DNA of 64,000 nt from Halobacillus halophilus DSM 2266 (GTDB taxonomy: Bacteria; Bacillota; Bacilli; Bacillales; Halobacillaceae): assembly GCF_000284515.1 (NCBI RefSeq), contig NC_017668.1, positions 744,001-808,000 of the forward strand. The letters are read 5' to 3'. The translations under genes were made by a program, and so were the position numbers. The notes beneath the pieces were generated by a model. That model was not told where the DNA came from and did not search any database. It worked only from the letters and a program-made list of their open reading frames with translations. How positions within the stretch are numbered: the stretch's first letter is position 1; every line of letters begins with the position of its first letter. Below are positions 7,705 through 15,394 of the stretch, one piece after another.

Positions 7705-8526
7705 TTAATCTCCCTGGTTTATTGATTCAAGCGCCTGGCGCAGGTCGCTATAGGTTTCCAACTGATCAAAGTTCATTCCTGCCTGAATAGCAGCCATCGC
7801 CATTTCCGTGCGGATGCCAGTCAATACCGTGCGTGTCCCAAGAAGTTCAATGGTCCGGGTTAAGTTAAACAGATCATTAATAAAGATCGTATCAAAGTCT
7901 GCAATACCTGAAAAATCAATGAAAAGGATATGGAGACTGTGTTCTTTAACTTTATGTAACGTTTGATCCATGACTACCTCGAACCTGTCTTGTGAGAATT
8001 CTCCTACAAGCGGGAGGACGGCTTGATGATGGTTGATTAGAACCACAGGGGTAGAGATGGCATTTAAATGTTTTTCCATTTCGGCATGCTCTTTTTCTTT
8101 GGTTTTATTATAATTATCAGTAGTTGCCCGAATCGCTGCATCAAAGGCATAGACAATTTGTTCGGAAACTAGAAATCCTTCTTCTACTTTTCCCACCTTG
8201 ACCAAGTCGGTTGTGCGCATATGTTTAAGTAAAGAAAGTCGGAAAACGCTGAGAACATCGATGGTTTGTTTTAATAGAACACCTTTTTGATAGAAGTAGT
8301 TATCGGAGTCATAACCGATTTCCGCAGCCGTTGTCTCTTCATCCGTTCTCAGTAAACTTTTGGCTACACGGTCTAACAGCCGGCGAAGCATATCAAAGTG
8401 GTAATTTAGATCTTTTTCAGTATAATCAATCCCAAGTTGATCAAGTGTGTGGGGTAAAAGTTCGTTGACGAGTACAGTTTGATGTTCGCTGAAATAATCG
8501 GCCATTTTTTCATTAAGATTTGCCAT
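7705..8526 (-). CDS. RsbR-like stressosome protein with STAS domain
   Basis: 273 residues. The N-terminal part (1-145) is helical and variable, as in the sensor domains of RsbR paralogues. The C-terminal STAS domain (about 155-265) carries AVLPLVGEF and FIDFSGIADFDT, with a serine (S206) at the DxSG position and a threonine (T236) in LTGIR, the type of sites phosphorylated by RsbT in stressosomes. The likely role is a co-antagonist that controls sigma-B activation through RsbS and RsbT. GGGAGGATAACAAT precedes the ATG. A second paralogue lies at 60 kb. No rsbS/rsbT genes are nearby, which is common for the additional RsbR proteins. Confidence 0.85.
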   Translation of the reverse strand: MANLNEKMADYFSEHQTVLVNELLPHTLDQLGIDYTEKDLNYHFDMLRRLLDRVAKSLLRTDEETTAAEIGYDSDNYFYQKGVLLKQTIDVLSVFRLSLLKHMRTTDLVKVGKVEEGFLVSEQIVYAFDAAIRATTDNYNKTKEKEHAEMEKHLNAISTPVVLINHHQAVLPLVGEFSQDRFEVVMDQTLHKVKEHSLHILFIDFSGIADFDTIFINDLFNLTRTIELLGTRTVLTGIRTEMAMAAIQAGMNFDQLETYSDLRQALESINQGD

Positions 8527-8587
8527 ATTGTTATCCTCCCATTTGTAAATAAAAATAAGTCACTTATACGGGTGTAAAAAGGGGGAT

Positions 8588-9334
8588 TCATTCCCCTTTT
8601 ACACCTGGTACAGCAGCATATTGAGTGTGAAAAAACGGTTTAAAAATTCCATTTCTAAAAGCTAAAGGTGTCTGAATCAGTCCGAGCTGGTCGGCGCTAT
8701 ACCTGCCGATGACTCGCTGCAAAGCATAGAGATCATATACACCGTTGCCATCAAAATCAATGGGGTAGAGTTGATTTAATCCCGAAACCCATCCATTCAA
8801 AGGCTGTTTTAGCGTTCCGTTTTCATTATAGATTTCTGCTAAATATTTTGAATCACGATTACTGAGGTCAATTGAATAAGATAGCTGAAGCGTTTGATTG
8901 ACAATTTCTACTCGGTATTGATCTTTGTAGGTAACTGCATATTCAAACCATTCATTAAACTTTTCGTAATCAAACAGCAGGACGGCTTGATTATTTACGA
9001 AGGAATAGAGGTAGAAATAACCGAATCCTCCGCTGCCGCCAGAGTTTATGCTTATTAAGATATCGTCTATTCCATTACCTGTGAAATCTCCAAGGAAAAT
9101 CCTGGGCTGGTAACCCTGACTGGTTGGGAGGGGAATGTGGTAAAGCCGGTTTGAAAACCCGTCCTGTATTACTAAAGTAACGTGGGTAACATAAGGGCTG
9201 TCTTCTAGCTTTTGTCCTGTCAGGTAGATGTGATCCTGGATATGGTCACCATTCACATCCCCCTGGGCATGAGCTGTGACAAAATACCGATATCCTGACC
9301 GCCATTCATTCTGGTTATACACGTATCTATTCAT
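8588..9334 (-). CDS. FG-GAP/VCBS-like protein of unknown function
   Basis: 248 residues from the ATG at 9334, placed by GGAGGAG six bases upstream. Three acidic calcium-loop-like motifs are spaced along the chain: GDVNGDHIQDHIYL near residue 25, GDFTGNGIDDILI near 80 and DFDGNGVYDLYAL near 195. These resemble the DxDxNGxxD loops of FG-GAP/VCBS repeats that build beta-propellers and bind Ca2+. There is no signal peptide or membrane helix, so an intracellular or spore-associated location is possible. The motif between them (INSGGSGGFGYFYLYSF) is the usual beta-strand continuation. The function is not known. It lies 61 bp upstream of the RsbR paralogue on the same strand. Confidence 0.7.
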   Translation of the reverse strand: MNRYVYNQNEWRSGYRYFVTAHAQGDVNGDHIQDHIYLTGQKLEDSPYVTHVTLVIQDGFSNRLYHIPLPTSQGYQPRIFLGDFTGNGIDDILISINSGGSGGFGYFYLYSFVNNQAVLLFDYEKFNEWFEYAVTYKDQYRVEIVNQTLQLSYSIDLSNRDSKYLAEIYNENGTLKQPLNGWVSGLNQLYPIDFDGNGVYDLYALQRVIGRYSADQLGLIQTPLAFRNGIFKPFFHTQYAAVPGVKGE

Positions 9335-9446
9335 TATCTGCTCCTCCATTTTTTGGGACACCTTAAGGAATGTAGAATAGTGTATGCCCAAGATAATGGA
9401 ATTGCGATTCGGCGGGCAGATATGCCCTCAGTTTCAAATACCCATC

Positions 9447-9902
9447 TTACAGACGGCTGAATCCTTCTTGCTCCAAAAAGTTCACGGCTTCTTCGTAGGA
9501 ATTGAAGGTACCTTCAAGCTGTTCTTCTGCGTATACGTTATACCCGTCATCTTCTCTCATAAGAATGAGAGCATGATCGTGCTGATTTAACCATTCTTCC
9601 ATGACCGGATTCTTCTCTGCCTGAGTCATCGCGAGGGAGTCAATGGATTGCCGGATAATGGCTCTTAAGTCTTCCGCTTCATAATCTTTAATGTTGGTCA
9701 TACCTTTTTGATCCGTCGGATAATCTTCTAATTCTCCCGTATATACAAAACCATTTCCATTAGGATGCAGACGGTAGACGACAATTTTTTTATCATATTT
9801 ACTTTCTTCGAAATGAAAATTTAAACGTCCTAAAGATACTTCTTTTTTGTCCAATTCATCAAATTCTTCAATGATGGATACTTTTTCTTCAAATGTTAGC
9901 AT
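9447..9902 (-). CDS. Conserved hypothetical acidic protein
   Basis: 151 residues from the ATG at 9902, which follows AGGAGGCTCTC; a start six codons upstream overlaps this site. It is soluble, acidic and has no recognisable enzyme motif. The middle part (KIVVYRLHPNGNGFVYTGEL) looks like beta structure, and the ends (LTFEEKVSIIEEFDELDKKEV; SYEEAVNFLEQEGF) like amphipathic helices. No signal peptide is present. It is separated from the FG-GAP gene by 112 bp. I do not recognise the family. Confidence 0.7.
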   Translation of the reverse strand: MLTFEEKVSIIEEFDELDKKEVSLGRLNFHFEESKYDKKIVVYRLHPNGNGFVYTGELEDYPTDQKGMTNIKDYEAEDLRAIIRQSIDSLAMTQAEKNPVMEEWLNQHDHALILMREDDGYNVYAEEQLEGTFNSYEEAVNFLEQEGFSRL

Positions 9903-9969
9903 GAGAGCCTCCTGAACCATGTATTAATTTGTTTAGTATAGCATATGAGGTGACGACAAAGCACGGCTA

Positions 9970-9998
9970 TTGTCATATTCGGTAATCAGTGGTATAGT
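9970..9998 (+). promoter_or_regulatory. Sigma-A promoter for a candidate small RNA
   Basis: TTGTCA at 9970-9975 and TATAGT at 9993-9998 are separated by exactly 17 bases, within an intergenic region whose flanking genes are both on the minus strand. There is no plus-strand gene downstream before the terminator at 10096-10128. Confidence 0.6.
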
Positions 9999-10004
9999 AG
10001 TTAT

Positions 10005-10128
10005 GCGATGAGCTGTTTGCGTAAGACGAAGTATGAGCTTTAAAAGCTAAACGACGAATGTGGTCGTCGGTACATTCGCGGCAATATATCAGAAAAGCCT
10101 TCCCATCTTGAATGGGAAGGCTTTTTTT
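10005..10128 (+). ncRNA. Candidate small RNA of about 120 nt
   Basis: A transcript started by the promoter at 9970-9998 would end at a strong terminator (AGCCTTCCCAT/ATGGGAAGGCT plus seven T). Between them are further pairings, for example AGCTTTAAAAGCT near 10038 and CGACGAATG...CATTCG at 10052-10080. A frame starting at ATG 10008 has only 11 codons and no ribosome site, so a protein is unlikely. I do not recognise a known RNA family. The terminator also has a weaker T run on the other strand and may serve the DUF1206 gene, so the RNA remains a proposal. Confidence 0.45.
10096..10128. terminator. Terminator (candidate sRNA, and DUF1206 gene)
   Basis: A near-perfect stem of 11 bp with a short loop. 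The T run is long on the plus strand (TTTTTTT) and shorter on the minus strand (TTTTCT). Confidence 0.85.
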
Positions 10129-10134
10129 AATGTT

Positions 10135-10992
10135 TTATTTTCTCTTACCAAAGCTCATATGCTCGTAGCGTCCTCGTATGATCTGGTAAATTCCATAAAG
10201 GATTAGTCCTGCGGCCACCACACCCAGAATCCATTGACCGAACGGGTTCTGAGCTACTTCAGACAGGGCGCCGTCAAGCCCTTTTGCCTGATCTGGATTG
10301 TGAGTAAGGGCGGTTTGTACGAAGAAATAACCAATGAGGCCGAGAACAGAACCACGTGCGATTAGTCCCGCGGTACCTGATTTTCTAGCAACATTATATT
10401 CGTGGTGATCCATTTCTCCGGTTCTGAATTTCTTCAGGAACTTCTGCGTTGCCCCTCCAATGAATTCATAAAGACCATATCCAATAATAATGACTCCAAT
10501 AGCTCCTATAATCCAGGCTCCAAACGGTTGTGCCAGCAATTTGGCAGACATTGTCTGCTTGGAACCTCCACCTCCACTGCTGCTTCCAGCACTGGAAGCA
10601 ATGTTAATGGCGTTGAGGGCCAGAGCTCCATATACGACACCGCTCACCATATAACCGACTCTGGAAATAATTCCTTTGGCACCTGTACCCTCATTTGTAG
10701 GGTCTTTGATAGCCTTTATAAAAACCCAGACAATGTAACATATAAGTCCAATTCCAATAATCCATAAAATGATATTGCCTGAAGGAACACCTGCTAAGGA
10801 TCTCAGCATGCCGGAAGTACCTGTCGTCTTACCGCCCACACCGATAGCAGCCATAAAGGCAAGGATTCCTACAAGGGCATAAACAACACCTTTAGCCATA
10901 TACCCGAATCGTGCCAGCCGTCTGATCCACGGTTTTATTTCCTCTTTAGCATCTTTGGCTTTCTGCGCATTAGAAGATGCAGTAGAACTCAT
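10135..10992 (-). CDS. DUF1206-family membrane protein
   Basis: 285 residues built of three copies of a DUF1206 unit. Each unit starts with a short RxGYM/ARGSVLG-type motif and has two membrane helices: about 25-90 (RRLARFGYMAKGVVYALVG), 105-175 (ISRVGYMVSGVVYGALAL) and 205-275 (GLIARGSVLGLIGYF). Six helices in all. A glycine/serine-rich loop lies near residue 138. The function of the family is unknown. GAGGTG precedes the ATG. A sigma-B-like promoter at 11039-11064 suggests stress induction. It is monocistronic. Confidence 0.85.
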   Translation of the reverse strand: MSSTASSNAQKAKDAKEEIKPWIRRLARFGYMAKGVVYALVGILAFMAAIGVGGKTTGTSGMLRSLAGVPSGNIILWIIGIGLICYIVWVFIKAIKDPTNEGTGAKGIISRVGYMVSGVVYGALALNAINIASSAGSSSGGGGSKQTMSAKLLAQPFGAWIIGAIGVIIIGYGLYEFIGGATQKFLKKFRTGEMDHHEYNVARKSGTAGLIARGSVLGLIGYFFVQTALTHNPDQAKGLDGALSEVAQNPFGQWILGVVAAGLILYGIYQIIRGRYEHMSFGKRK

Positions 10993-11038
10993 GATCGAAC
11001 ACCTCGCTTAGTAATTTTTCTAGGGTTTCAAATAAGAG

Positions 11039-11064
11039 TTTCCCTATTATTGTAATATAGAAAC
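11039..11064 (-). promoter_or_regulatory. Candidate sigma-B promoter of the DUF1206 gene
   Basis: On the minus strand GTTTCT (11059-11064) and GGGAAA (11039-11044) are 14 bases apart, close to the sigma-B pattern GTTTaa/GGGtAt, 47 bases before the start codon. The rest of the gap to 11312 shows only a TATAAT at 11281-11286 that may be the -10 of the next plus-strand gene. Confidence 0.5.
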
Positions 11065-11312
11065 TAAAAAGGGTGATAAAATTATAATCAAATATTTGGC
11101 AATGAATCATACCTGCTAATTTAAAAAATAAAAGCCCTGTGTTCTGAAAAGGAGAGGCTGTAAAAAGGCAAGTACGTCCAGGACCGCAACGTCGTTTGTA
11201 CATGAAAAGACTAATCCAGGAAGGAAGCCATTTTTCAGAAAAAATGGTGATGAAGGGTTATGATTTATTTTTTGATACCTTATAATAAAATTAGAGAAAA
11301 GAAGGTGTAAAC

Positions 11313-11543
11313 GTGTATTTAACCCTAACAGAAACAGCCGAATTTTTAGATTTACCAGAAGAATATGTGCTAAAGATGATTCGGGTGAATAAAATCCGAG
11401 CCGTTTATGATGGTGAACAGTACCTTGTTAATAAGAATCAATTTAGTACTCATGTTGAACAGATGGAGAAATACCGGGAAATGATTCAAGATTATTTAAA
11501 TGAACCTATTCCAGAAGACCCTGATGTAAAAGATGAAGATTAA
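11313..11543 (+). CDS. Small excisionase-type helix-turn-helix protein
   Basis: 76 residues, GTG start behind AAGAAGGTG. The N-terminal 45 residues are a MerR/excisionase-type (HTH_17) DNA-binding fold: YLTLTETAEFLDLPEEYVLKMIRVNKI followed by the wing with the typical YLVNKNQF. The C-terminal tail is acidic (NEPIPEDPDVKDED). It may be a small transcription factor or an orphan binding module. There are no phage or plasmid genes around it, so it is probably a chromosomal regulator rather than a true excisionase. It converges on the RidA gene with a shared terminator. Confidence 0.75.
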   Translation: MYLTLTETAEFLDLPEEYVLKMIRVNKIRAVYDGEQYLVNKNQFSTHVEQMEKYREMIQDYLNEPIPEDPDVKDED

Positions 11544-11548
11544 AAAAA

Positions 11549-11575
11549 GCAGAGCTTCCAAGGCTCTGCTTTTTC
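11549..11575. terminator. Bidirectional terminator
   Basis: AGCAGAGC(C) pairs with GGCTCTGCT; A run to the left, T run to the right. It serves the HTH gene and the RidA-type gene. Confidence 0.88.
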
Positions 11576-11576
11576 T

Positions 11577-11957
11577 TTATTGGCGGGATGCAATGGCTTC
11601 AATTTCTACTTTAGCGCCTTTAGGAAGTCGGCTGACCTCGACAGCAGCACGTGCAGGATAAGGCTCGCTTAAATAGCTTGCATAGATGTCATTTACCGTT
11701 ACGAAGTCATCCATTGAATCCAGATAAATATTCATCTTCACTAAATTCTTATAAGACAGTCCGGCTTCTTCCAGGATTGCTCCGATATTTTTCATTACTT
11801 GATGAGTCTGGTCCTGAACGTCGTCTGATACAAACTCCATAGAAACTGGGTCAAGTGGAATCTGTCCTGAAATAAATACTAAATTACCGAGGTCACTAGC
11901 CTGGGAATAGGGACCAATTGCGGCAGGTGCATGATCTGTCTGAATGGGCTTAAACAT
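11577..11957 (-). CDS. RidA-family enamine/imine deaminase
   Basis: 126 residues from the ATG at 11957, chosen because AGGAGTGACTTTT precedes it; the GTG three codons earlier overlaps the ribosome site. Typical YjgF/YER057c/UK114 features: IGPYSQA near residue 15, VFISGQIPLDP near 30, and the conserved arginine in YPARAAVEVSRLPKGA near 100, followed by the terminal VEIEAIA. RidA proteins are cytosolic trimers that hydrolyse reactive 2-aminoacrylate-type enamines released by PLP enzymes. It is monocistronic. Confidence 0.92.
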   Translation of the reverse strand: MFKPIQTDHAPAAIGPYSQASDLGNLVFISGQIPLDPVSMEFVSDDVQDQTHQVMKNIGAILEEAGLSYKNLVKMNIYLDSMDDFVTVNDIYASYLSEPYPARAAVEVSRLPKGAKVEIEAIASRQ

Positions 11958-12166
11958 AAAAGTCACTCCTATACTGTAAAGATGAATCTATCCTAACACG
12001 AGATGAAAAAAATCAGAAATAGATCTATTTATTCCCTGGGCAATAATCGACAACTTTCCTGCATACGGCAAAGGTTTTTTGTAATTAAATTTAACATTAA
12101 ATCTTTTAATAGTAAGTTTAAGGGGGAGGACCTGGGGAAAATGAATTCCAGGAAGGGAGTGGAAGT

Positions 12167-12340
12167 TTGGATTACAAAGCACGCTTAGAGAAACAGATTG
12201 AAGAACTTAGAATTCGTATGTATGAAATTTACAACCAGAATCCTACCGATGATGAACTTGTTGAAATCTCCCAAGAGCTGGATGACTTATTAAATAAATT
12301 CGGAAAATACAAACACAATCTTCCAACCAATCAAGAGTAG
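12167..12340 (+). CDS. Spo0E-like aspartyl-phosphate phosphatase
   Basis: 57 residues from a TTG start at 12167, preceded by AAGGGAGTGG; it could also start at ATG 12215. The sequence shows the Spo0E family pattern: two helices around LEKQIEELRIRMYE and the signature SQELDDLLNKF (SQxLDxLL). These small proteins dephosphorylate Spo0A~P and delay sporulation. There is no membrane segment. The gene is monocistronic and is followed by two terminators in tandem. It is short, and the non-ATG start makes it easy to miss. Confidence 0.85.
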   Translation: MDYKARLEKQIEELRIRMYEIYNQNPTDDELVEISQELDDLLNKFGKYKHNLPTNQE

Positions 12341-12400
12341 GGAGCTTTCCTTACCTAATAAGCTTGATGTATAGATTGAGCTGTGGTAGGTTTAGGTTAA

Positions 12401-12470
12401 TGCCACTTCAATGGTCGTATAAAAACGACTGCGGGAAACTTAACCATTTTCCATTGAAGTGGCAGTTTTA
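12401..12470 (+). terminator. Terminator 1 after the Spo0E-like gene
   Basis: TGCCACTTCAATGG pairs with CCATTGAAGTGGCA (14 bp), followed by GTTTTA. The loop of about 36 bases holds an inner hairpin (GTCGT/ACGAC). It is unusually large for a simple terminator. Confidence 0.75.
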
Positions 12471-12483
12471 ATTTATCGACAAA

Positions 12484-12512
12484 ACCTTTCCAATCTGGAA
12501 AGGTATTTTTTT
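12484..12512 (+). terminator. Terminator 2 in tandem
   Basis: ACCTTTCC pairs with GGAAAGGT, followed by a long T run. It backs up the larger hairpin 14 bases upstream. Confidence 0.85.
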
Positions 12513-12569
12513 GAGCAAATTCGAATAATTAGAGTGTTCATTTTTTATAAGAGGAGGCACTGTAAAATC

Positions 12570-13610
12570 ACCAACTTGATTTTACAGAAAAGTTCCCGAA
12601 ACTTGAAGATTTGATTTCGAGATAGTTGGGGTCCGTTGCAAACAATAGATGAGGGCGGCTACGGAAACAACTCGCTTTCCTGCGGCCCTACAAGACGTAA
12701 GGTAGATCGACGATGCCACAGGACGTGGAAACCTTAGTCGAACATCCCCCCTTGTGCTGAGCTTCCTAGAGCAAGCTCTGCGGGGTCTCGCCGATCATGT
12801 TCATACCATTCTTACACTTTTTTAGTCTTACTCGAAAATCAGAACACAAACCACAAGGAGAGCTATTCAACTCCAGCACCTAGCGGCTAGTGAGACTTCC
12901 CTCACTTCTGTACGATAAGACAACATCGAATCGCTCCGCTCTTTGTGTTTTCTTTATCTCCGCCAGCTCAGTCCAGTTCATACGCCGCTGACCAAGGTGC
13001 TTCCGCTTTTAACCTAGGAGTCTACATCGCCCCCCTCAGGCCCTATCCAGATCAGAAACTCGAAACCATTTAAGACATCAACGGGTTCAGGAGAAAAAAG
13101 CATGTGCTCATGAAGCTGTTCTTATGCTATAAAGATGTAAAATATCCTGTCATAAAAGCATTTAGGACCGATTAGGAAGGAGAGCATTCTCTCTTATAAA
13201 AGCGTCCGTTATTCTCACTAGGGCGAGGTTGGTGGGGAAATGGCGAGACTCCCATGGGAGAAGGGACTAGGTGAGATCCCGCAGGGAGTGAAACGAGCGA
13301 GGAAGCTCATGGTAAAAGGAGGATCGACTAAGGTCGCCACGTCCTGTGGCAACGTCGATCGACCCTACGTCGTGTAGGGCCATAGGAAAGTGTTCAAATG
13401 TGGAATCACCCCGAAAGACACGACCAGCATAAGCCGAGCATCAAAAGGATGGTGGTTTTTCCGTCCGTTGATGAACGGCTTATGTCTCGAGTGTCTGGGT
13501 GATGGAACAAGACGAGTTATTTCCCCACCAACCCTTATCCACCTAAGGTAACGGACCCATTTATCTCGAGATCGAGTCTTCAACTATCTGGCCCGATTGG
13601 GGAATAAGTG
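12570..13610. repeat. MITE-like composite repeat, copy E3
   Basis: About 1.0 kb, the largest non-coding element with E10. Left end: CAGAAAAGTTCCCG, GAAGATTTGATTTCGAGATA, GGGTCCGTTGC. Right end: GTAACGGACCCATTTATCTCGA, GAGTCTTCAAC, TGGCCCGATTGGGGAATAAG. The interior has block B arms, two copies of a short hairpin unit (GCCACAGGACGTGG at about 12715; GCCACGTCCTGTGGC at 13337-13351), a 230-bp module shared with E10 (about 12800-13020), and a hairpin module shared with E9 (about 13390-13510). Its nested order suggests one element inserted in another. Confidence 0.82.
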
Positions 13611-13657
13611 TCCTCTAAACAATCACCAACGTTTATTCGAGACAAAAAGGAGGAAAC

Positions 13658-13699
13658 ATGAAAAACTCTTTGGAAGTCTGCAGCTATTTGAGTAGGTGA
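13658..13699 (+). CDS. Possible 13-residue peptide or gene remnant
   Basis: AAAGGAGGAAAC is a near-perfect ribosome site five bases before an ATG that opens a 13-codon frame ending in TGA. It starts about 50 bases after the edge of repeat E3. It could be a leader peptide for cstA, a small protein, or the stub left from a gene cut by E3. The short length gives no family evidence. Confidence 0.3.
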   Translation: MKNSLEVCSYLSR

Positions 13700-13771
13700 A
13701 TATTACGATCAATAGTTCATGATCCTGGTAAAATTTACACGCCTTCATTCCTTATATGACAGGATTAACTA

Positions 13772-13787
13772 ATGCAAACGCTTTAAT
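13772..13787. promoter_or_regulatory. Candidate cre site (CcpA) upstream of cstA
   Basis: ATGCAAACGCTTTAAT fits the cre consensus WTGNAANCGNWWNCAW with one mismatch. It lies about 110 bases before the cstA start, consistent with repression by preferred carbon sources. Confidence 0.55.
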
Positions 13788-13894
13788 GATAAGAAAAAAA
13801 AGAGAAAAAAATTAATTTTCGGAAATTGGGTTGTCTTTCCATGATGGGCTCGCTAGAATACTTCTTACATTCATTTTTGAAAGGAGGCTCAGCG

Positions 13895-15340
13895 ATGGTC
13901 ACATTTATCGCTTCCATCTTATTACTTATTGTCGGTTACATTGTTTATGCGAAGGTGGTGGAGCGAATTTTTGGTATAAACGATCAGCAGGAAACTCCTG
14001 CTTATACCAAAAATGACGGCTTCGATTTTATGCCTATGAGCTGGTGGAAAGCGAGCTTAATCCAACTGCTTAATATTGCTGGACTTGGCCCTATTTTTGG
14101 CGCTGTATTAGGCGCATTGTACGGCCCTGTAGCATTTATATGGATTGTTATAGGTTCCATATTTGCAGGGGCAGTGCACGATTACTTCTCCGGGATGCTT
14201 TCCCTTCGCCATAAAGGCGCTCAATATCCGGAATTAGTCGGTAAATATTTAGGCAAGCCGGTAAAAACAGTAATTAATTTACTTTCCATCGCACTAATGG
14301 TGCTCGTCGCTGCAGCCTTTACGGCAGGACCGGCCCAGTTAATGGCCGAGGTTACGCCCCTTGGATTCTTTACATCGATCATTATTATCTTTGCTTATTT
14401 CCTGGTAGCTACCGTGCTGCCTGTCAATAAAGTCATTGGAAAGGTATATCCGATCTTTGGTGCTGTTTTAATCTTTATGGCAGTTTCTATAGGGATTGGG
14501 ATTTTCTTTTTCGACCAATCGATCCCTAACCTAACCCTAAGCAACTTGCACCCTCAAGAACTGCCGGTCTGGCCCATGCTGATGGTTACAATTTCCTGCG
14601 GGGCTATATCCGGTTTCCATAGTACGCAAAGTCCAATCCTTGCCCGTACGTTGAAAAAAGAAAGCGAAGGACGTAAAGTGTTCTTCGGAGCTATGATCGC
14701 CGAAGGGATTATAGCACTCATATGGGCTGCAGCTGGCATGACGTTTTTTGGAAGTACAGGTGCTCTGCAAGCCGCGCTTGATGCAGGTGGACCAGCCGGT
14801 GTTGTAAACGAAATCAGCAGTACAACACTTGGTACCTTTGGAGGAGTTCTTGCCGTGCTTGGTGTGATTATCCTTCCGATTACCACAGGAGATACCGCTC
14901 TTCGTTCTTCAAGGATGATGCTTGTAGATGCGGTAAGACCTCTTCTTAGTAAGGAACTGAATGGGAAATGGGTACCGATTCTATTTGCCATTCCTGTAGC
15001 TATTCCAGCTTTCTTATTAACTCAGATGGATTACAGCTTTCTATGGCGCTATGTAGGGTGGTCGAACCAGGTGGTAGCTACCGTGATGCTATGGACAGGT
15101 GCTATGTATTTGCTCAAGAATCATAAGTTTCATTGGATCTGCAGTGTACCGGCCTTATTCATGACAGCCGTCGTGAGTTCTTACATTTTTTATGCCCCGG
15201 AAGGTTTTGGGCTCGCTTACTCCACTTCCATGATTATCGGTGCAGTTATATGGACAGCCGTGGCTTTATGGTTCGTTAGACAGCTATTTAAACAGAAACA
15301 AACGATAAATGAAGAAGTGGTGGCTAAAAAAGCCGGATAA
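13895..15340 (+). CDS. cstA: CstA-family (carbon starvation) transporter
   Basis: 481 residues from the ATG at 13895, which follows AAAGGAGGCTCAGCG; a longer frame from 13826 has no ribosome site. About 14 membrane helices. Family motifs include PIFGAVLGALYGPVAFIWI, GAVHDYFSGMLSLRHKG and SGFHSTQSPILARTLKKE, with TTGDTALRSSRMML in the second half. CstA/BtsT proteins import pyruvate or peptides when carbon is scarce. This is the shorter, Bacillus-type form without the long C-terminal domain of E. coli CstA (about 700). The cre-like site upstream fits catabolite control. It is monocistronic with a clear terminator. The substrate (pyruvate versus peptides or amino acids) is uncertain. Confidence 0.9.
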   Translation: MVTFIASILLLIVGYIVYAKVVERIFGINDQQETPAYTKNDGFDFMPMSWWKASLIQLLNIAGLGPIFGAVLGALYGPVAFIWIVIGSIFAGAVHDYFSGMLSLRHKGAQYPELVGKYLGKPVKTVINLLSIALMVLVAAAFTAGPAQLMAEVTPLGFFTSIIIIFAYFLVATVLPVNKVIGKVYPIFGAVLIFMAVSIGIGIFFFDQSIPNLTLSNLHPQELPVWPMLMVTISCGAISGFHSTQSPILARTLKKESEGRKVFFGAMIAEGIIALIWAAAGMTFFGSTGALQAALDAGGPAGVVNEISSTTLGTFGGVLAVLGVIILPITTGDTALRSSRMMLVDAVRPLLSKELNGKWVPILFAIPVAIPAFLLTQMDYSFLWRYVGWSNQVVATVMLWTGAMYLLKNHKFHWICSVPALFMTAVVSSYIFYAPEGFGLAYSTSMIIGAVIWTAVALWFVRQLFKQKQTINEEVVAKKAG

Positions 15341-15348
15341 TTTAACAA

Positions 15349-15382
15349 AGAGCCGTTCCTATCTAATAGGAACGGCTCTATT
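15349..15382. terminator. Terminator after cstA
   Basis: AGAGCCGTTCCTAT and ATAGGAACGGCTCT form a 14-bp stem; T-rich on the plus strand, and A-rich on the left so it may also stop the convergent peroxiredoxin gene. Confidence 0.85.
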
Positions 15383-15394
15383 AATGGAATATTT

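Noticed and set aside
11150-11284. Open stretch with an ATG at about 11201 encoding 27 residues upstream of the HTH gene
   Set aside because: No start codon follows the AAGGAG at 11149 at a useful distance, and the ATG has no ribosome site; it may be a gene remnant but cannot be supported.
13365-13583. Open frame of 72 codons on the minus strand inside E3 whose translation resembles one in E9 (56037-56303)
   Set aside because: Both lie in repeated hairpin DNA, have no ribosome site, and their similarity is explained by the DNA repeat itself.
14554-14991. Open frame of 145 codons opposite cstA
   Set aside because: Antisense shadow of a conserved membrane protein gene, without a ribosome site.
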